9,322 bases of DNA from assembly GCA_030432815.1 (NCBI GenBank), contig JAUILB010000093.1:1-9322 (forward strand). The letters run 5' to 3'. How positions within the stretch are numbered: position 1 is the stretch's first letter; the number at the start of each line of letters is the position of its first letter. This document shows positions 5,621-9,322 of the stretch, one piece after another. Under the pieces are notes generated by a model. It was given only the letters and a program-made list of their open reading frames with translations, was not told the DNA's origin and searched no databases. The translations under genes were made by a program, and so were the position numbers. Origin of the DNA: Alphaproteobacteria bacterium. GTDB lineage: Bacteria > Pseudomonadota > Alphaproteobacteria > Sphingomonadales > Emcibacteraceae.

Positions 5621-6507
5621 TTATAACTTTCCTTCAATGTTTCCATGAATGCTTTAAGTGCTGGGCTGAGCCATTTTTGTTTATGGGTGATCATCTGAAG
5701 TTTGATTTGACTGTCAAATTTCTGAGTTAAATTGATCTCAGTGAATTTTCCCTGCTCAAGGTCTTTTTCAACGGTCATTTTAGGCAGGAACGATATTCCC
5801 ATATTGGCAATGACGCATTGCTTGATGGCTTCGGCGTTATCAAACCACATCACGGGTTCAAGTTTAAAGCCGAGCGCAAGCATTTCACGGGTAAGGATAG
5901 CCCGGTAGCCGCATGTGGGTTCCGTAAGAATAAATTTTTCATCCTTCAAATCGTTCAGGGATACTTCAGCCGCCTCGGAAAACGGGTGATCATTATGGCA
6001 GACAAGAACAATTTCTTCTGCGCGTAATCCCGTGACATTAAAATCCGTGTCTGTGAACATTTCTTCCATCACAAACATCAAATCAATAGTGCCGGCACGA
6101 AGTTCATTTAAGGCCTGCCGGGTTCCCAAATGTGCGCGAAGTTTGAATGTAACATCTGGATGTTGTTCACGAAATTGAGTCAAGACTGCTGGAAGCAGAT
6201 AAACGCAAATGCTGTTGGGAGCATAGATATTAAGCTCACCGATCATATCGTCTTTTGCTTTAAGACTTTCGATAAATTCATTTTCAATCGACATAAACCG
6301 ATTGGCATATTCGAGTACGCTTCGGCCTTCGTCGGTGAGTCTTACTTTTTTACCCAAACGGTCAAAAAGGGTAAGGCGCAATTCATTTTCAAGCGATCTG
6401 ATTTGGGCGGAAATACTTGACTGTGCGTAATTCAACTCTTCCGCTGTTTGCGAAAAACTGAGATTTTTTGCTAGTGTTCTGAATGTTTTAAGCTGTCTTG
6501 TATCCAT
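5617..6507 (-). CDS. LysR-family transcriptional regulator
   Basis: This is a 296-residue LysR-type regulator of normal length. The N-terminal winged helix-turn-helix spans about residues 3-62 (LKTFRTLAKNLSFSQTAEEL, recognition helix around AQSSISAQIRSLE, then LFDRLGKKVRLTDEG), followed by a linker helix to about 88. The periplasmic-binding-protein-like effector domain runs from ELNIYAPNS (91 on) to the end. Such proteins bind as tetramers to T-N11-A sites and usually control a divergent gene and themselves. That arrangement is present: phzF starts 116 bases away on the other strand, and the spacer holds a matching dyad only 14 bases from this start codon. The ligand is unknown. No strong Shine-Dalgarno precedes the ATG (only AGAAG). 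The 3' end overlaps the convergent VOC gene, with the two stop codons sharing bases 5617-5620. Confidence 0.95.
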   Translation of the reverse strand: MDTRQLKTFRTLAKNLSFSQTAEELNYAQSSISAQIRSLENELRLTLFDRLGKKVRLTDEGRSVLEYANRFMSIENEFIESLKAKDDMIGELNIYAPNSICVYLLPAVLTQFREQHPDVTFKLRAHLGTRQALNELRAGTIDLMFVMEEMFTDTDFNVTGLRAEEIVLVCHNDHPFSEAAEVSLNDLKDEKFILTEPTCGYRAILTREMLALGFKLEPVMWFDNAEAIKQCVIANMGISFLPKMTVEKDLEQGKFTEINLTQKFDSQIKLQMITHKQKWLSPALKAFMETLKESYN

Positions 6508-6520
6508 TATGTATACTTCT

Positions 6521-6535
6521 ATCGAAATTATCGAT
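6521..6535. promoter_or_regulatory. LysR-type T-N11-A dyad in the lysR/phzF spacer
   Basis: ATCGA (6521-6525) and TCGAT (6531-6535) are exact reverse complements with a five-base AT spacer. The dyad contains TCGAAATTATCGA, which fits the T-N11-A rule for LysR-type recognition sites. It sits 14 bases upstream of the lysR start codon and 88 bases upstream of phzF, as expected for a site from which LysR represses itself and activates the divergent gene. Binding is inferred from position and symmetry. Confidence 0.6.
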
Positions 6536-6570
6536 TAATATAATTCAATCAATTCGTTTTACTCGATTAA
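6531..6570. repeat. 8-base direct repeat TCGATTAA in the lysR/phzF spacer
   Basis: TCGATTAA occurs at 6531-6538 and again at 6563-6570, 32 bases apart, which is about three helical turns. The first copy overlaps the right arm of the dyad. The second lies nearer phzF, about 53 bases before its start codon, where a LysR activation site would be expected. The same-face spacing suits a tetrameric regulator touching both. Confidence 0.5.
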
Positions 6571-6623
6571 AGCTTTTTATTAGATATTCGTCAAGTCAAA
6601 AACTATGATGAAAGGAAACAGAT

Positions 6624-7520
6624 ATGACGAGTGTATTTACAATGGCTAAGATATCAGTAATGGTGGTAAATGCCTTTACCTATAACGGGGAAGGTGGCAA
6701 TCCGGCGGGCGTTGTGTTGGACGCGGATAAATACAGCCAGGAAGAAAAGCAGGAGATTGCGCGGCTTGCCGGGTTTCCTGAAACGGCATTTGTGTCGCAG
6801 TCTGATGTGGCGGACCGGAAGCTTGAATTTTTTACGCCCAATAAACAAATTGCCCATTGCGGCCATGCAACGGTTGCAACATTTTCATATCTTAATCAAC
6901 TGGGTGAGATCACTTCCCGACATTCATCCAAGGAAACAATTGACGGAAACCGAAATATTATCCTTGAGGACGGGAAAGCCTTTATGGAACAAAAACCTGT
7001 TTTCTTTAAAGAATTGGATAAAGATGAAATCGCGGATGTCATGACATCACTTTCGCTTGAAATGGATGATCTTTTGGAAGGGTTTAGCCCAATGATCAGT
7101 AACACAGGCGTAAGCTTTATTATAGTTCCGCTGGCGGATACTGCATCTCTTAAAAAAATTAAAACCGACCTTGATGCAATTAACGCCATGAGCGAAAAGC
7201 ATGATCTCATCGGATATTATGCGTTCAGCATGGATGCTTTGGATGAGGGTCATGATGTCACAACCCGCATGTTTGCACCGCGTTATGCAATTCCAGAAGA
7301 GCCGGCAACCGGCATGGCGGCAGGAAATCTGGGTTATTACCTGTTTGAGCAGATGAATATGAAAGTGGATGAGATTATCATTGAGCAGGGCTATTTCATG
7401 GAAAAACCGTCAAAAAGCGAAATCATTGTCCGGCTTAATCACGATGGTCGCCGTTTGAACAATATAATGGCTGGTGGCAGCGCCAATGTTGGTAAAGTTA
7501 TTAACGTTGAACTTCAATAG
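6624..7520 (+). CDS. PhzF-family isomerase/epimerase
   Basis: The 298-residue protein belongs to the PhzF superfamily, which shares the diaminopimelate-epimerase fold and includes the phenazine enzyme PhzF and many uncharacterised isomerases; it is cytoplasmic. Visible motifs are VVNAFTYNGEGGNPAGVVL (14-32), the catalytic-acid block FPETAFV with Glu53, FTPNKQIAHCGHAT (70-83), RMFAP (215-219) and IPEEPATGMAAGNLG (223-237). In characterised PhzF the last motif is EDPATGSA; here Glu226 replaces the Asp and Met231 replaces the Ser, so this is a variant subfamily and probably not a phenazine enzyme. No phenazine genes are nearby. AAGGA at 6612-6616, seven bases upstream, supports the ATG at 6624. 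The ATG at 6642 has no ribosome site but corresponds to the usual family start. The gene is divergent from lysR, its likely regulator, and ends before a strong terminator. Substrate unknown. Confidence 0.92.
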   Translation: MTSVFTMAKISVMVVNAFTYNGEGGNPAGVVLDADKYSQEEKQEIARLAGFPETAFVSQSDVADRKLEFFTPNKQIAHCGHATVATFSYLNQLGEITSRHSSKETIDGNRNIILEDGKAFMEQKPVFFKELDKDEIADVMTSLSLEMDDLLEGFSPMISNTGVSFIIVPLADTASLKKIKTDLDAINAMSEKHDLIGYYAFSMDALDEGHDVTTRMFAPRYAIPEEPATGMAAGNLGYYLFEQMNMKVDEIIIEQGYFMEKPSKSEIIVRLNHDGRRLNNIMAGGSANVGKVINVELQ

Positions 7521-7537
7521 ATAACTGATTTAATGTT

Positions 7538-7570
7538 AAAAGCACGGGCGTTTTACGTCCGTGTTTTTGC
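7538..7570 (+). terminator. rho-independent terminator after phzF
   Basis: The stem CACGGGCG (7543-7550) pairs with CGTCCGTG (7556-7563), eight pairs with one G-U, around a TTTTA loop. A run of five T follows at 7564-7568. The A-rich bases before the stem can pair with the T-run and lengthen it. It lies about 20 bases past the phzF stop and separates phzF from the PQQ dehydrogenase gene. Confidence 0.88.
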
Positions 7571-7649
7571 TTTAGGGCAATTAAGTTTGGGATTTGAAAA
7601 ATATTGCCTTTCAAGTTCGCTTTCAGTGCAATAAGCTGCTTTAACAAAA

Positions 7650-7655
7650 TATAAT
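7650..7655 (+). promoter_or_regulatory. candidate -10 box for the PQQ dehydrogenase gene
   Basis: A perfect TATAAT lies at 7650-7655, 25 bases before the ATG at 7681. At 16-18 bases upstream there is only a poor -35 match (around TGCAAT at 7627-7632), so an activator or an extended contact would be needed. If used, the leader would be only about 20 bases long, which agrees with the lack of a clear Shine-Dalgarno in front of the gene. A TATAAT in AT-rich DNA can arise by chance. Confidence 0.35.
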
Positions 7656-7680
7656 TTGTGAAGCGGGTTTTTATATTATT

Positions 7681-9322
7681 ATGACGAAAAAATTTATATT
7701 TATTATTAGTGCATTCATTGTTTTATTTTCAAAATATGCGCTTGCAGATGCGCCGGACACTTCAAATGGTGAATGGCCGCATTATACGGGGGAACTGAAC
7801 GGTTCCAGATATTCACCACTTGATCAGATCACAGCAGATAATTTTGATGATCTTGAGCTGGCCTGGTCCTTTTCAACAAGGAACCTGGGCAGCCGCCCTG
7901 AATATAAGCTTGAAGTGACACCGTTAATGATTGATGGGGTGATTTATGCCACGGGCGGAACCAGACGTACAGCCTTTGCACTTGATGGTGAAACCGGGGA
8001 ACTCATGTGGCTCCATAGCATGGATGAAGGACTAAGAGGCGGTATGGCACCACGACAGCTGTCGGGTCGCGGGCTTGCCTACTGGTCAGATGGCATGGGG
8101 GACCAGCGTATTTTTTATGTTACGACCGGGTATAAACTGGTCGCACTTGATGCCAAAACAGGTATTCCGATAAGTGGATTTGGTTCATCCAATGATGGAA
8201 TTCTGGATTTAAAAGTCGGTGCCGTGCAGGGTAATGAAGTACAGATTGATCTGGTGACCGGTGAGATCGGTTTACATGCAACGCCCACGGTGGTTGGAGA
8301 TTTGATTATTATTGGTAATGCCATGAAAGAGGGACTTACTATTGATAATTATAACAATACCAAAGGATTGGTTCGGGCGTTTAATGTCAGAAATGGTGAA
8401 CTGGTATGGCAGTTTGACCCGATCCCGCGTCCGGGACAATTTGGCAATGATACATGGCTGGATAATTCATGGGAACGAAACGGTAGCACCGGTGTCTGGA
8501 CACAAATTACGGCTGATGAAAAAAACGGACTTGTTTATCTTTCTGTTGAAAGTCCGTCTTCAGATTATTATGGCGGGCACCGTCCGGGAAATAATCTTTT
8601 TGCGGAAAGTATTGTTGCGGTTGATATGAATACCGGAAAGTACCGCTGGCACTTTCAAGTGGTTCATCATCCGATATGGGGACATGATCTTTCGGCAGCA
8701 CCACTGATAATGGATGTTGAAATTGATGGTCGGATGCGTGAAATTCTTGCTGTTCCCACCAAGCAAGCATGGCTTTTTGTGTTTGACCGTGTAACGGGGG
8801 AGCCAATTTGGCCGATTGAGGAAGTACCCGTACCGGCAGGTGATGTCCCGGGTGAATGGTATGCGCCAACGCAGCCAAGGGTTATGGAAAAATTGAATTA
8901 TGGCCGCTCGGAAATGTCGGTTCCGGATGACCTTATTGACTTTACACCGGAAATGCGGGCAGAAGCCCTTAAAAAACTTGATCGATGGGTATGGGAGGAT
9001 GCGACAATATATAATCCACCGATCCTTGGTGATGTGAATGGAAAACTTGGTGCTATCGCGCTTGGGAATTCCGGCGGCGGTACCAACTGGGCTGGCGGGG
9101 CGTTTGATCCGGAAACCGGCATTCTTTATGCGCCGGCAAATACATCGGCAATAAGCGGGTTATCACTTGCACCGCCTCCGGACGGTTATTCAAATGTAAA
9201 TTATCTTCAGGGGCGTAGTGGTCAGCCGTTTAAAATGGCACTGGCCGGCGGGACGGGGCAAAACCCCGGTGCACCGGCAGAGGTGGATTATCCGGTTTAT
9301 GACGGTCCGGCTGTGCAAATTC
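7681..9322 (+). CDS. PQQ-dependent dehydrogenase (quinoprotein beta-propeller), 5' part, runs off the right edge
   Basis: 547 codons are visible with no stop. The N terminus is a Sec signal peptide (MTKKFIFIISAFIVLF, then cleavage after ALA at 20-22), so the enzyme is periplasmic. The mature part starts with EWPHYTGELNGSRYSPLDQI (31-50), the usual opening of membrane-glucose-dehydrogenase-like quinoproteins. Propeller repeats of the AFALDGETGELMW type occur at 98-110, 153-163 (VALDAKTGIPI), 232-245, 312-324 and 366-378 (VFDRVTGEPIWPI). VPTKQAWLFVFDR at 358-370 resembles the conserved catalytic-lysine strand, and NSGGGTNWAGGAFDPETGILYAP (463-485) is a family hallmark. HHPIWGHDLSAAP (329-341) stands where relatives have HHDxWDYD. 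Such enzymes oxidise sugars, alcohols or polyols and pass electrons to ubiquinone or a cytochrome. There is no multi-helix N-terminal anchor as in E. coli Gcd. The family is usually about 600-750 residues, and a C-terminal haem domain, if any, would lie outside the window. Substrate is undetermined. Confidence 0.92.
   Translation, partial: MTKKFIFIISAFIVLFSKYALADAPDTSNGEWPHYTGELNGSRYSPLDQITADNFDDLELAWSFSTRNLGSRPEYKLEVTPLMIDGVIYATGGTRRTAFALDGETGELMWLHSMDEGLRGGMAPRQLSGRGLAYWSDGMGDQRIFYVTTGYKLVALDAKTGIPISGFGSSNDGILDLKVGAVQGNEVQIDLVTGEIGLHATPTVVGDLIIIGNAMKEGLTIDNYNNTKGLVRAFNVRNGELVWQFDPIPRPGQFGNDTWLDNSWERNGSTGVWTQITADEKNGLVYLSVESPSSDYYGGHRPGNNLFAESIVAVDMNTGKYRWHFQVVHHPIWGHDLSAAPLIMDVEIDGRMREILAVPTKQAWLFVFDRVTGEPIWPIEEVPVPAGDVPGEWYAPTQPRVMEKLNYGRSEMSVPDDLIDFTPEMRAEALKKLDRWVWEDATIYNPPILGDVNGKLGAIALGNSGGGTNWAGGAFDPETGILYAPANTSAISGLSLAPPPDGYSNVNYLQGRSGQPFKMALAGGTGQNPGAPAEVDYPVYDGPAVQI

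Noticed and set aside
6624..7520. Phenazine biosynthesis locus
   Set aside because: Only a PhzF-fold protein with a variant motif is present; no other phenazine gene is seen.
8507..8878. 123-residue minus-strand frame inside the PQQ dehydrogenase
   Set aside because: It is antisense to a continuous, motif-rich quinoprotein frame.
4012..9322. A periplasmic quinate/shikimate pathway (PQQ dehydrogenase plus dehydratase pair)
   Set aside because: It is attractive, but the PQQ protein lacks the membrane anchor of QuiA, is separated by a terminator, and the TIM-barrel protein fits generic isomerase-like proteins better; kept only as a remote option.

Overview
The window is ordinary bacterial chromosome of moderate GC, densely packed and with nothing that marks a mobile element. 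No rRNA, tRNA, CRISPR array, transposase or integrase was seen. The protein types suggest a Gram-negative, probably alphaproteobacterial, free-living heterotroph: a MscS-type channel, a LysR regulator, a PQQ-dependent periplasmic dehydrogenase, paired Tat-exported enzymes and an alphaproteobacterial-looking Upp. This placement is inferred from protein style, not from a marker gene.

Layout. At 1-1555 (+) lie the 3' part of psuG (pseudouridine-5'-phosphate glycosidase) and, 15 bases later, a 2-oxoglutarate/Fe(II) dioxygenase of the isopenicillin N synthase superfamily. They converge on a minus-strand pair at 1565-3460: a MscS-family channel followed by upp (uracil phosphoribosyltransferase). 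Between 3461 and 3693 is a 233-base intergenic region with a dyad and a 9-codon reading frame that has a strong Shine-Dalgarno. From 3694 to 5620 (+) come a small unrecognised 82-residue protein with an internally repeated motif, a Tat-type signal plus TIM-barrel sugar-phosphate-isomerase-like protein, and a Tat-exported VOC/glyoxalase-fold protein. The VOC stop overlaps the stop of a convergent LysR regulator (5617-6507, -). That regulator is divergent from a PhzF-family isomerase gene (6624-7520, +). The shared 116-base spacer holds a LysR-type dyad and an 8-base direct repeat. A strong intrinsic terminator follows phzF. A PQQ-dependent beta-propeller dehydrogenase begins at 7681 and runs off the right edge.

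How the genes may work together. PsuG releases uracil from pseudouridine phosphate and Upp converts uracil to UMP, so two pyrimidine-salvage steps flank an unassigned dioxygenase. The TIM-barrel and VOC genes are 19 bases apart and have closely matching Tat leaders, so they are probably co-expressed and both act outside the cytoplasm. LysR most likely controls phzF and itself. The PQQ enzyme is a separate transcription unit.

Most of the window is conventional. The parts most worth a second look are the exported TIM-barrel/VOC pair, the psuG-dioxygenase-upp neighbourhood, the repeated-motif small protein with its upstream mini-ORF, and the LysR/phzF operator region. No clear new system (defence, mobile or RNA-based) was found.
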